A DNA stretch of 64,000 nucleotides from Bacteroidales bacterium F22 (GTDB lineage: Bacteria; Bacteroidota; Bacteroidia; Bacteroidales; Bacteroidaceae). A program made the position numbers and the translations under genes. Below are positions 36,281 through 44,817 of the stretch, in pieces. The notes beneath the pieces were generated by a model. It was given only the letters and a program-made list of their open reading frames with translations. It was not told where the DNA came from and ran no database searches. Numbering within the stretch: position 1 is the first letter of the stretch; every line of letters starts with the position of its first letter. The DNA lies in NCBI GenBank assembly GCA_029541985.1, contig CP095414.1, forward strand, positions 930,001-994,000. Direction: 5' to 3'.

Positions 36281-37588
36281 ATGGATACTTCTTTATATAT
36301 GCGCTTCATTTCGGCTGGACTTCTTGTCTTAATCTTGATTTTGCTTTTTGCTATTTATTGGCAGATAAAAGCAAAAAGGAGTGCTTATGATAGACAATCA
36401 AGAATTGGACAACTGACTAAGGTAATCGAGAACATTCCTTTTGCAATCTATCTTCAGAAAATTGCTTTTGATAATAAGCATAATCTGATGAAGAGTATGG
36501 AGGTTTGGAATGCGGAAATGGTTAAGTTGTTGGGGAAGCGAACTGACGATATTGGCGCGCTCCTCGAAGAGAATAGCAGAATACAATTTGAAAAAGCTCA
36601 AGAATCTGCTTTGAGGTTAACCGGAACTACTCAGATTACTAAAAACCTCACATTTGAAACCCGACAAGAGAAAAAGTTCGATGGCTTCATGCAACTTCGG
36701 ATGTTGACTATCGAAGGAGACCGTTTCCTATTGGGCATCATCATCAATACATCCGAACTAAAAACGGCTATCAACAATGGAATTGCGAATCATCAAGAGG
36801 AAAAGACATTCTTAGCTAACATAAGTCATGAGATTCGAACTCCACTCAATGCTGTCATGGGCTTAGCACAATTGTTGATTAATGAGAAGGATACGAATAC
36901 TATCCATGAATATGGGGAGTTGATCAATGAGAAAAGTAAACATCTCAAACATATCATTAATGATGTGTTGTTGCTTTCTAAACTGGAACGTGGAGAAATT
37001 CAACCTAAGAAGTTGACTGTGATGGTTCAAGAGGAAATTAAAAAATCAATTGCTGATGCTGAAGCGTTAGCAAAGGCGCTGAACAAAGAGTCATTTAAGT
37101 ATTGCCTACCTTACGAAACGGTCAAACAAACGTTTAGCTACGAGTTGCAAGGGTTCATTCATAATCACTTGCTCTACAATGCTGTTCAGTTCTCAACAAA
37201 AGGACATGTCGAATGTGGTATGCTTTTTGAAGATGGCAAACAGATTATCTATGCTTATAACTCATTTTTTAAACCAATCTCAACGAATGATTGCATAGAT
37301 GCTTTTTATCGCTTTACTAAACCAAATACCTTTATTCAGGGAATCGGCATCGGCTTGACTATCTGTCGAATGATTACTGAGTATCTCGGAGGTAGTATCG
37401 GTTTCAATGGAGATATAGACAATGGGGTCTTGATATGGGCAGAATTGCCTGCGCTATATTCGGCTACTGGAAAAGATGAACATGAAGTCAAACGAATCAT
37501 GAGGTTCTTGGATGCAAGATGGGATGGTATCTGGTTCGATGAGAAAGGACTTCTTCACAAACCTACAACAAAAGGAGGACGTTTATGA
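36281..37588 (+). CDS. Histidine kinase-like protein with phosphoacceptor His but degenerate ATP site
   Basis: 435 residues from the ATG at 36281. One membrane helix (about 8-27) is followed by a PAS-like region (about 45-160) and a DHp domain with an intact H-box, ANISHEIRTPLNAVMGL (His183). In the HATPase region the N box (HNHLLYNAVQFS) and G2 (GIGIGLTIC) are recognisable, but the G1 box DxGxG is missing: the place reads YAYNSFFKPI. Autophosphorylation by this protein alone is doubtful. It overlaps the next kinase gene by 4 bases (ATGA). No response regulator is adjacent. Confidence 0.82.
   Translation: MDTSLYMRFISAGLLVLILILLFAIYWQIKAKRSAYDRQSRIGQLTKVIENIPFAIYLQKIAFDNKHNLMKSMEVWNAEMVKLLGKRTDDIGALLEENSRIQFEKAQESALRLTGTTQITKNLTFETRQEKKFDGFMQLRMLTIEGDRFLLGIIINTSELKTAINNGIANHQEEKTFLANISHEIRTPLNAVMGLAQLLINEKDTNTIHEYGELINEKSKHLKHIINDVLLLSKLERGEIQPKKLTVMVQEEIKKSIADAEALAKALNKESFKYCLPYETVKQTFSYELQGFIHNHLLYNAVQFSTKGHVECGMLFEDGKQIIYAYNSFFKPISTNDCIDAFYRFTKPNTFIQGIGIGLTICRMITEYLGGSIGFNGDIDNGVLIWAELPALYSATGKDEHEVKRIMRFLDARWDGIWFDEKGLLHKPTTKGGRL
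37571..37578 (+). promoter_or_regulatory. Strong Shine-Dalgarno before the second kinase gene
   Basis: AAAGGAGG lies 6 bases before the ATG at 37585, inside the end of the first kinase gene. Strong Shine-Dalgarno sequences are uncommon in Bacteroidota, so this marks a deliberate, coupled start. Confidence 0.65.
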
Positions 37589-38646
37589 TTACTTTAAATT
37601 GGATTTTATTTATTATTGTCGCGATATTGACACTTGTTTATTGGTATTATTCTAAACTATTAATCGATATTACAAAACTTACTGAATCAGATGAAATCAG
37701 TAGGTTGATTATCAGGAATATAGCATTCCCCATAAAAGTTTATGATATCTCCGAATCGATTTCTGCTGAAAAAATATGGGAGACAAGATCTCTTAGAATT
37801 GATTTGTTTGGAGAGGCTAAAATGAGACAAAGAAGAATCAGAATATGTGTAAATATTCCCATCAGAGATTTAGTCTCTGAAGAGAAAATTATTCAAGAAG
37901 CTGAGGAATTGAAAGATCATTTCATGAGAAATACAAATGAAAAGGCAATTAAACCCCTAGATACAATCATCAATACGAGTGGACAATTAATGATGATTGC
38001 TGACAGCCTCACTGTTCCAGATATGGCTAGGAAAATTATTGATAAAACGAAGGCTACAATTAATTTGTTTGAAAACATTATCATTCTTGCGAATCTTCAA
38101 GTGAACAGAAACCCGACGAATCGTGAGGAGATTGATTGCGTGAAACTCTTGGAAGAAGTTAGAATAAAGTATTTAGAGGATATTAAAGAGACTGGAAAGG
38201 ATATTGATTTAGTATTGGACCAACCATATGCTAAGAGTATTATCTTTCCAGAAAGGAGCAGATTGATGCTTGTTTTGAATAACTATCTAAGTAATGCCAT
38301 AGAATATACGATGAGTGGTACTATCCATTTTGGTATCATCCATACGGAAGATAACCAGGTCCTATTGTATGTCAAAGATACGGGAACAGGAATATCTGGA
38401 GTGGATAGAGAGAACTTGTTCGATAAGAGTACGCTCTCTGAAGGGAGTAAACATGTCGGACAGGGATTGGGATTAAATATATGTAAACAGATAGCACTTA
38501 ATAGTGGTGGAGATTATGGAGTCGTTTCGGAAGAAGGACAAGGAACTACTTTTTGGATGTCATTGCCTCTCAAATTTGAATACTCAGAAAAGAAGGATTA
38601 TGATTGGACAGGCATCAAAGAAATCGTGAAAAAAATTCAAGGGTAA
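37585..38646 (+). CDS. Histidine kinase-like protein with intact ATP site but no phosphoacceptor His
   Basis: 353 residues. One membrane helix (about 4-22), a short linker, then a DHp-like helical pair in which the H-box equivalent reads RNTNEKAIKPL; aligned on the conserved N and PL, the phosphoacceptor His is Glu119. The HATPase domain is well kept: N box LNNYLSNAIEY (N232, N237), G1 DTGTGI (265-270), G2 GQGLGLNI (292-299) and a closing GQGTTFWMSLPL. It can be expected to bind ATP but not to phosphorylate itself on His. It overlaps the preceding kinase gene, whose defects are the converse. Confidence 0.82.
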   Translation: MITLNWILFIIVAILTLVYWYYSKLLIDITKLTESDEISRLIIRNIAFPIKVYDISESISAEKIWETRSLRIDLFGEAKMRQRRIRICVNIPIRDLVSEEKIIQEAEELKDHFMRNTNEKAIKPLDTIINTSGQLMMIADSLTVPDMARKIIDKTKATINLFENIIILANLQVNRNPTNREEIDCVKLLEEVRIKYLEDIKETGKDIDLVLDQPYAKSIIFPERSRLMLVLNNYLSNAIEYTMSGTIHFGIIHTEDNQVLLYVKDTGTGISGVDRENLFDKSTLSEGSKHVGQGLGLNICKQIALNSGGDYGVVSEEGQGTTFWMSLPLKFEYSEKKDYDWTGIKEIVKKIQG

Positions 38647-38739
38647 CTGAGCCTGTTTCTTCACTCTGGATTTGAAGCTAAACTTCTTTGCGAATCCTTT
38701 TCTATTTGATGGATTAGTAAAGTCGTCTGAAACACATAA

Positions 38740-38775
38740 AAAAAGAGAATGTATCATACGATACATTCTCTTTTT
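38740..38775. terminator. Bidirectional terminator between kinase pair and decarboxylase operon
   Basis: A perfect 16-base stem, AAAAAGAGAATGTATC (38740-38755) with GATACATTCTCTTTTT (38760-38775), and a 4-base loop. Confidence 0.9.
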
Positions 38776-38820
38776 AATAATATTATTATGCCTAACAAGA
38801 TAGGCTAATAAACGGTTATA

Positions 38821-39978
38821 TTACATTAAGAATCCAAGTAATACACCTGCAGATACTGCAGATCCGATTACTCCTGCTACGTTAGGTCCCATAGCATGCA
38901 TCAAAAGGTAATTTGAAGAGTCATATTCAAGACCCACATTTTGTGAGATACGAGAAGACATTGGCACAGCCGATACTCCTGCATTTCCAATCAATGGGTT
39001 CACTTTATTTCCTTCTGACAAGAATAGATTCATAAACTTCACGAATAGAACACCTGAGACACTTGCTATAACAAATGCACATAATCCTAAGAAGAAGATG
39101 AATATAGTATTCATTGTCAAGAACTCACTCGCTTGAGTAGAGGCTCCTACGGTTACTCCTAAAAGAATAGTGATGATATCTGTAAGTGAACCACTTGCAG
39201 TATCTGCTAGACGACGAGTCATGCCTGATTCTTTAAGTAAGTTACCAAAGAATAACATACCCAACAACGGAATACCTGAAGGGACAAGGAAACAAGTTAA
39301 TAACATACCTACGATAGGGAATAAAACCTTTTCATTGTGCGATACGGCACGTGGGGAAGGCATGTGAATTACTTTCTCTTTCTTGGTAGTGAGAAGTTTC
39401 ATGATTGGGGGCTGAATCAACGGTACCATGGCCATATAGGAATAGGCTGACACCGCAATTGCTCCCATCAAATTAGGGGCCAATTTGGAAGATAAGAAGA
39501 TTGCTGTCGGACCATCAGCACCACCAATAATAGCGATACCGGCCGCTTGGTTAGGCTCGAAACCTAAAGCCAAAGCGATCATATATGCTCCAAATATACC
39601 AAACTGAGCTGCTGCTCCGATGAGCATCAACTTTGGATTCGATATCAATGAAGAAAAATCAGTCATGGCACCGATTCCTAAAAAGATTAGGGGGGGATAC
39701 CAACCTGTTTTTACTCCTTGATACAATATGTTTAACACAGATCCATGTTCATATAATCCGATCTCTAATCCAGCATCTTTAAAAGGTATGTTACCAATTA
39801 AGATACCAAAACCAATTGGGATAAGGAGCATAGGTTCGAAATTTTTCTTGATTGCCAAGAAAAGGAAAAACAAACCCACTAAAATCATGATTAAGTGCTG
39901 TGAAGTTGCATTAGCAAAGCCAGTGTAGCTCCAGAAATCTGCTAGGTTACTAGAAATAAATGTTATAAAGTCATTCAT
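38821..39978 (-). CDS. Sodium-translocating decarboxylase beta subunit (methylmalonyl-CoA/oxaloacetate type)
   Basis: 385 residues, highly hydrophobic with about nine or more membrane helices. It carries the hallmark IIGGADGPTAIFLSSKLAPNL of the OadB/MmdB/GcdB family, where a conserved Asp takes part in coupling carboxybiotin decarboxylation to sodium export. The C-terminus has NVAGVIGSAVSAG. It is the last gene of an operon with the carboxyltransferase, the gamma-like subunit and the biotin carrier. Methylmalonyl-CoA is the favoured substrate because the epimerase leads the operon. Confidence 0.93.
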   Translation of the reverse strand: MNDFITFISSNLADFWSYTGFANATSQHLIMILVGLFFLFLAIKKNFEPMLLIPIGFGILIGNIPFKDAGLEIGLYEHGSVLNILYQGVKTGWYPPLIFLGIGAMTDFSSLISNPKLMLIGAAAQFGIFGAYMIALALGFEPNQAAGIAIIGGADGPTAIFLSSKLAPNLMGAIAVSAYSYMAMVPLIQPPIMKLLTTKKEKVIHMPSPRAVSHNEKVLFPIVGMLLTCFLVPSGIPLLGMLFFGNLLKESGMTRRLADTASGSLTDIITILLGVTVGASTQASEFLTMNTIFIFFLGLCAFVIASVSGVLFVKFMNLFLSEGNKVNPLIGNAGVSAVPMSSRISQNVGLEYDSSNYLLMHAMGPNVAGVIGSAVSAGVLLGFLM

Positions 39979-40007
39979 TGTTATATACTTTTATAAGGAT
40001 TCTGCGA

Positions 40008-40439
40008 CTATGCAAGAACGACGAGGTCGGTGCCTTCAAGCACAGAATCTCCTTGTTTTACTGGTATAGAAGAAATTACACCATCACTATCAGCATTGAT
40101 ATTATTTTCCATTTTCATCGCTTCAAGAACAACGATAACATCGCCTTTCTTTACAGAATCTCCAACAGCACACTTAATATCAACAATGACTCCTGGTAGT
40201 GGAGACTTAACTCCGTGCCCAGCTGTTTTTGCTGCTGGTTTGGATACACTAGGAGCAGCTTGTGAATGAACGTTCTTTGCTTTTGCAATCGCTGGTCTTG
40301 AAATCACTGATTTCTTCTTCTTCGCTAATTCTACGTTATAAGAAGTACCATTGACTTCTACTTTAGCCAACGATTCATCGATCTCATTGATTACAACATT
40401 AAATGTGTTACCATTTATCTTGTACTTATATTCTTTCAT
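40008..40439 (-). CDS. Biotin carrier protein of the decarboxylase
   Basis: 143 residues. A short N-terminal domain, an alanine/proline/lysine linker (about 45-78), and a C-terminal biotinyl domain with VLEAMKMEN, Lys109 being the biotinylated residue. It carries the carboxyl group from the carboxyltransferase to the membrane beta subunit. It lies 29 bases before the beta-subunit gene. Confidence 0.94.
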   Translation of the reverse strand: MKEYKYKINGNTFNVVINEIDESLAKVEVNGTSYNVELAKKKKSVISRPAIAKAKNVHSQAAPSVSKPAAKTAGHGVKSPLPGVIVDIKCAVGDSVKKGDVIVVLEAMKMENNINADSDGVISSIPVKQGDSVLEGTDLVVLA

Positions 40440-40477
40440 TTTGTTTTCTTATTAATGATATACAAATAATTAATGCA

Positions 40478-41398
40478 TTATCTTCTTGGATTCTCTCTAA
40501 GCATATATATCTTAGAATTCCAAGGAGAATAATTTCTCTTCACACGGTTTATTGTCAGTACTGTCTCTTCCCAATCGTGTATATCGGCATTCTCTTCATG
40601 AAGAGCCATTGCTATAGCTGCATAGACTTCACCTGAAGCAATTCCAGTCGCTTTTTCAACACCGGTAGCAGCTGCTTTTCTACGTTTGAGAGAGCGAACC
40701 ATATAACGTCCGAGGAAGAAAAAGACTACAAAGAGAAGTAACAGAGCACTGAAAGTGACTAACATGGCCATCACTGTCATACCGTAACCATGCTTATCTT
40801 CTCGTTTGAAAGATTGAATCTTTGAGTTGAAATCTAAAGGTAGATTGTTCTCGCCGAATGAAGCTTCTCCTGCTTTTTTAACAACAAAACCTTTTGATTT
40901 GTTGCCATCAACTTTCAAGGCATAAGATTGGTCTGCTTGCAATGCTGGAACGGTCAATGAATCAATTAGTGTAGTACCATTAGCGTCATAAAGACCTATC
41001 CAAGTAGGTGCATCTGAGTCTAAAGTAAAATTGGTATAGAAGACACCACGTTTGTCGTGACCTTCACACCAAAACGAAACCTGTTGCTTTGGTTCCATCT
41101 TAGTCTCAATATTACCTTTAGGAATACAATACATCATCGCAGTTCTTTCAGGAACACTTAGGTTTTCATTCAAAACTGCACGATTATTTGTCAAGTAGCA
41201 ATTACGTATATCGACTATAGCATAAGAATTGTTATATATCTCAATCCATGCACTATGGTTACCATAATTATCTACTGCATCTGTCTCGTTATTAGTCATC
41301 ACTTCATTGATAACAAGACGACTGGCTCCTTGAGCCATTACTTGTCCACAAAAAATAGACAGTAATAAAAGGAGCGAAGGGATAAACTTTTTGTTCAT
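40478..41398 (-). CDS. OadG-like gamma subunit fused to a lamin-tail domain
   Basis: 306 residues from the ATG at 41398; an upstream in-frame start at 41437 would overlap the carboxyltransferase gene and disrupt the signal peptide. The protein has a signal sequence (MNKKFIPSLLLLLSIFCGQVMAQ), a periplasmic lamin-tail domain (about 25-120, with LVINEVMTNNETDAVDNYG), one membrane helix (about 203-228) and a basic cytoplasmic tail. The membrane helix and tail occupy the role of OadG, which anchors the decarboxylase complex. Ordinary OadG proteins are only about 80-110 residues, so the periplasmic extension is the unusual part. Confidence 0.82.
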   Translation of the reverse strand: MNKKFIPSLLLLLSIFCGQVMAQGASRLVINEVMTNNETDAVDNYGNHSAWIEIYNNSYAIVDIRNCYLTNNRAVLNENLSVPERTAMMYCIPKGNIETKMEPKQQVSFWCEGHDKRGVFYTNFTLDSDAPTWIGLYDANGTTLIDSLTVPALQADQSYALKVDGNKSKGFVVKKAGEASFGENNLPLDFNSKIQSFKREDKHGYGMTVMAMLVTFSALLLLFVVFFFLGRYMVRSLKRRKAAATGVEKATGIASGEVYAAIAMALHEENADIHDWEETVLTINRVKRNYSPWNSKIYMLRENPRR

Positions 41399-41417
41399 AT
41401 TTCTTTTTTCCTTTATA

Positions 41418-42971
41418 TTACAATGGTATATTACCATGTTTTTTTGCTGGATTCGTTAGCTTCTTTGTCTGTAGTTGTTGAAGAGCACGAATAATACGGA
41501 AACGTGTATTACGTGGTTCAATGACATCATCGATAAATCCGTATTTTGCTGCGTTGTAAGGGTTAGCGAATAGTTTGGTGTATTCTGCTTCCTTCTCTGC
41601 CATAAATGCTTTTGGATCTTCTTTGGTCTTAGCCTCACGAGCATACAATACAGCTGCGGCACCTGAAGCACCCATTACTGCGATTTCTGCTGATGGCCAT
41701 GCGTAGTTTACATCACCACGAAGTTGTTTACAACTCATCACGATATGTGAACCACCGTAAGATTTACGAAGAGTAACCGTTACTTTTGGTACTGTTGCTT
41801 CACCGTAAGCATACATCAATTTGGCACCATGTAGGATTACTGCATTGTATTCCTGACCGGTTCCTGGAAGGAATCCTGGTACATCTACAAGAGTAACCAA
41901 TGGGATATTGAAGGCATCACAAAAACGTACAAAACGTGCTGATTTGCGAGATGCATTGGCATCTAATACACCAGCCATGTATTGTGGTTGGTTGGCTACA
42001 ATACCAACTGATTGTCCGTTGAAACGAGCGAAACCGATGATGATATTGCGAGCAAAGTCTTTTTGTACTTCGAAGAACTCACCATTATCGACACATGCAC
42101 CAATCACTTCATACATGTTGTATGCTTGATTTGGATTGTCTGGGATGATTTCATTCAAACTCTCTTCTAGACGGTCGATTGGATCTGAACATGCAGTCAA
42201 TGGAGCTTCCTCTAAATTGTTTGAAGGAATATAGCTTAGGAGTCGACGGATTGTGGCCAAACCTTCTTCTTCTGTCTCTGCAGTAAAGTGAGTAACACCT
42301 GATTTTGTAGAGTGAACGCCTGCTCCACCAAGCTCTTCTTGTGTCACAACCTCACCAGTCACTGTCTTAACTACAGCTGGTCCAGTCAAAAACATATATG
42401 AAGTGCCTTCTGTCATCAAAGTAAAGTCAGTCAAAGCAGGAGAGTAAACAGCACCACCAGCACAAGGACCAAAAATACCTGAGATTTGAGGAATGACTCC
42501 TGATGCCATGATGTTACGTTGGAATATCTCACCATAACCACCTAAAGCACAAATTCCTTCTTGAATACGCGCACCACCTGAATCATTGATTCCAATCATT
42601 GGGGCACCCATTTTCATTGCTTTATCCATCACCTTACAAATCTTTGCAGCCATGGTCTCAGAAAGAGAACCTGCAGAAACGGTGAAATCTTGTGCAAATA
42701 CATAAACTAGACGGCCTTCGATAGTACCGCATCCTGTAACTACACCATCACCTAGATAATGTTTCTTTTCCATTCCGAAATTGGTACAGCGATGTTCTAC
42801 GAACATATCCATCTCTTCGAAACTTCCTTCGTCTAAAAGTTGAGCAATACGTTCACGGGCAGTAAATTTGCCTTTATTGTGTTGCTTCTCAATAGCCTTC
42901 TCTCCACCACCAATACGGGCTTTTGCGCGGAGGGAAATTAGCTCTTTTACTTTTTCAAGTTGATTACTCAT
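41418..42971 (-). CDS. mmdA: Methylmalonyl-CoA decarboxylase/propionyl-CoA carboxylase-type carboxyltransferase subunit
   Basis: 517 residues. Acyl-CoA carboxyltransferase (crotonase-like double domain): oxyanion-hole segments [12 protein letters not shown] and [16 protein letters not shown] in the first half and [30 protein letters not shown] in the second. It removes the carboxyl group from methylmalonyl-CoA and hands it to biotin, giving propionyl-CoA. It lies 40 bases after the epimerase gene. The symbol is assigned from operon context; propionyl-CoA carboxylase beta subunits look alike. Confidence 0.92.
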   Translation of the reverse strand: MSNQLEKVKELISLRAKARIGGGEKAIEKQHNKGKFTARERIAQLLDEGSFEEMDMFVEHRCTNFGMEKKHYLGDGVVTGCGTIEGRLVYVFAQDFTVSAGSLSETMAAKICKVMDKAMKMGAPMIGINDSGGARIQEGICALGGYGEIFQRNIMASGVIPQISGIFGPCAGGAVYSPALTDFTLMTEGTSYMFLTGPAVVKTVTGEVVTQEELGGAGVHSTKSGVTHFTAETEEEGLATIRRLLSYIPSNNLEEAPLTACSDPIDRLEESLNEIIPDNPNQAYNMYEVIGACVDNGEFFEVQKDFARNIIIGFARFNGQSVGIVANQPQYMAGVLDANASRKSARFVRFCDAFNIPLVTLVDVPGFLPGTGQEYNAVILHGAKLMYAYGEATVPKVTVTLRKSYGGSHIVMSCKQLRGDVNYAWPSAEIAVMGASGAAAVLYAREAKTKEDPKAFMAEKEAEYTKLFANPYNAAKYGFIDDVIEPRNTRFRIIRALQQLQTKKLTNPAKKHGNIPL

Positions 42972-43011
42972 AATTGAATTGATATAAAATTATTATTGTT
43001 ATAATAAATTC

Positions 43012-43416
43012 TTATTTCTCACAAAGCTCGGTTAGGATACCTTGAGTTGATTTTGGATGTAAGAATGCGATATGAAGACCTTCAGCACCACCACGTGGAG
43101 CTTTGTCGATGAGACGAATCTCATTTGCTTCCATCTCGTTAAGCGCATTTTGTACACCATCCTCAACAGCAAATGCTAAATGATGAATACCTTGTCCTTT
43201 TTTCTCGATAAACTTAGCAATAGTACTTTCAGGAGAAGTTGGTTCTAACAATTCTAATTTTACGTCACCTACCTTCAAAAATGCAGTACGTACTTTTTGA
43301 TCTTCTACTGTCTCGATGTTATAACATTTTAGACCTAAGACTTTTTCATAATAAGGCAATGCAGCTTCAATGCTTTTCACTGCAATACCCAAATGTTCAA
43401 TGTGAGAAATTTTCAT
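43012..43416 (-). CDS. mce: Methylmalonyl-CoA epimerase
   Basis: 134 residues from the ATG at 43416; the in-frame extension to 43533 adds a non-conserved hydrophobic stretch and is rejected. It is a VOC-fold metalloenzyme that interconverts the R and S forms of methylmalonyl-CoA. Metal-binding residues are visible in HIEHLGIAV, GIHHLAFAV and the C-terminal LTELCEK. It heads the decarboxylase operon and, with MeaB elsewhere in the window, marks the succinate-to-propionate pathway. Confidence 0.95.
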   Translation of the reverse strand: MKISHIEHLGIAVKSIEAALPYYEKVLGLKCYNIETVEDQKVRTAFLKVGDVKLELLEPTSPESTIAKFIEKKGQGIHHLAFAVEDGVQNALNEMEANEIRLIDKAPRGGAEGLHIAFLHPKSTQGILTELCEK

Positions 43417-43457
43417 GACTTTTATTTTAAAAATAATTAGTTGATTTGATGACTTAA

Positions 43458-43479
43458 TTAGTTCGTAAGAGCGAACTAA
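43458..43479. promoter_or_regulatory. Palindrome ahead of the methylmalonyl-CoA operon
   Basis: TTAGTTCG (43458-43465) and CGAACTAA (43472-43479), perfect 8-base arms with a 6-base spacer, lie 42 bases upstream of the mce start. It could be a protein-binding operator or a leader-RNA hairpin. No exact TAnnTTTG is seen; GTATTTTG (43509-43516 region) is off by one. Confidence 0.4.
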
Positions 43480-43584
43480 CCAAACCGATGCAAAGAAACA
43501 AAATACTTGCCTAATAAAGAAACTTTTCCTCATTTTTTATCCCTATTTATCGGGGATTTGAAACAATAGAGAGAGTAAGCTTAA

Positions 43585-44691
43585 TTAATCATAAATGAAA
43601 TGCAAAATACGGTTAAGCCAAGCCCAATTATATCTAAACCACCGTCTAGAACTCCTTTGTTCACCACCAAAAGAACGCAAGATATTCGTGTACTTATGGT
43701 AATAGAAACTTCGTCCTGCACCAAGCATATCGAGAGTTTTGAAGTCTCTTCTCCATGCATCTTGGATGGCTGCATATACGGCCATAGAATGAGGGTAAAA
43801 GAGTGGATTGACGGCAGATGAACCTGTAGAGAACAAGAGATAAGCATGCTCTCCCCAGAAAACACTTAGTGCGGTTCCAATCAATAGTTTTTTATGGTGT
43901 ACAAGGTATATTTCACCAAGTCCTTTCATAACTAGTTCTTGGTAGAATTGATACAGAAAGGCTTTGGTCGGTAAATGTTTCAATACCCGAGTTGACATCT
44001 GTCGCTTCATCAAAGAGGCTACTTCTTCTAACTCACTCGAAGAAGTAATATGTACAATCTTCACTCCCATAGCTTTGGCTCTTGCGATGGCTTTCTCACG
44101 GGAGGGGTATATCATCTCGTCCAAGTTGTATGATGGGAAATGATAGATAATTTTCAACCAATTGATGGCAAAAAAATCATTCTTTTTGAATGCTCCATAG
44201 CCAAATAATCCTTCAGGAATATTTCGACATTCGATCAGAAAACAACGCTTATATGCCTCTTTGGTGAGTTGTGCTAATAGTTCTTCATGTAAGATAGATT
44301 GCCAATCCCATAATTTCCGCTCTGAAGTAATGGATAGTGTAATAAGCTTGGCTACGTCTTCGGGATAATCAACCAAGGTCTCGTTCGTCTCGGTTACAGC
44401 TACTTGCTCTTTCTTGGCAATCAGGTAGTCGTCAAAGGATAAATAGTCCCCTACTCCATAGATTTCACAACGACGAACATAGAATGGAGGAAAAGGACGC
44501 CAACTGCTTCGAAATACGGCTAGCATCTGCCCTAAGAGAAGATCACCTTCCCATACAGTAATCATCAAAGGAGTATACCCTGCGGACTGCTCGTAAAGCA
44601 AGAAGAGTTCTCTCGAATGAAAGGGACTCATCTTAAGCAATTCACTAGGTAAGTCATGTGCTCTATAGTAAGTGGAAAGATTTCTTAACAT
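43585..44691 (-). CDS. GNAT/FemAB-like acyltransferase family protein
   Basis: 368 residues. The C-terminal half resembles the GNAT-like domain of BioF2/CelD or FemAB-type proteins: LVHHKKLLIGTALSVFWGEHAYLLFSTGSS, then NPLFYPHSMAVYAAIQDAWRRDFKTLDMLGAG. An N-terminal half of similar fold seems present. Predicted to transfer an acyl or aminoacyl group in the cytoplasm, perhaps to a cell-envelope precursor. Its place next to serS is suggestive because FemAB-type enzymes use aminoacyl-tRNA, but this is speculation. Confidence 0.7.
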   Translation of the reverse strand: MLRNLSTYYRAHDLPSELLKMSPFHSRELFLLYEQSAGYTPLMITVWEGDLLLGQMLAVFRSSWRPFPPFYVRRCEIYGVGDYLSFDDYLIAKKEQVAVTETNETLVDYPEDVAKLITLSITSERKLWDWQSILHEELLAQLTKEAYKRCFLIECRNIPEGLFGYGAFKKNDFFAINWLKIIYHFPSYNLDEMIYPSREKAIARAKAMGVKIVHITSSSELEEVASLMKRQMSTRVLKHLPTKAFLYQFYQELVMKGLGEIYLVHHKKLLIGTALSVFWGEHAYLLFSTGSSAVNPLFYPHSMAVYAAIQDAWRRDFKTLDMLGAGRSFYYHKYTNILRSFGGEQRSSRRWFRYNWAWLNRILHFIYD

Positions 44692-44739
44692 AGCGACTAA
44701 GATAATTATTTATTCCTACTTGACCAACGTAATGAATAA

Positions 44740-44773
44740 AAAAGACTCCACCCTAACAAGGGCGAAGTCTTTT
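44740..44773 (-). terminator. Terminator of serS
   Basis: AAAAGACT (44740-44747) pairs with AGTCTTTT (44766-44773), with CCCT/AGGG pairing nearer the loop. The minus strand continues with TTTATT. Confidence 0.7.
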
Positions 44774-44817
44774 CTATTGGTATCTCAATATCCTTCGTGG
44801 ATGTTTTGTTTATTCGT

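Noticed and set aside
36281-38646. The two kinase genes as one gene broken by a frameshift
   Set aside because: Each has its own membrane helix, DHp-like and ATPase regions, and the second has a strong ribosome-binding site, so they are separate genes.
43417-43533. N-terminal extension of methylmalonyl-CoA epimerase
   Set aside because: The VOC domain begins right after the ATG at 43416; the extension covers the palindrome and promoter region.
43539-43557. ATCCC/GGGAT hairpin as a terminator of the acyltransferase gene
   Set aside because: The stem is only 5 bases and no T run follows on the relevant strand.
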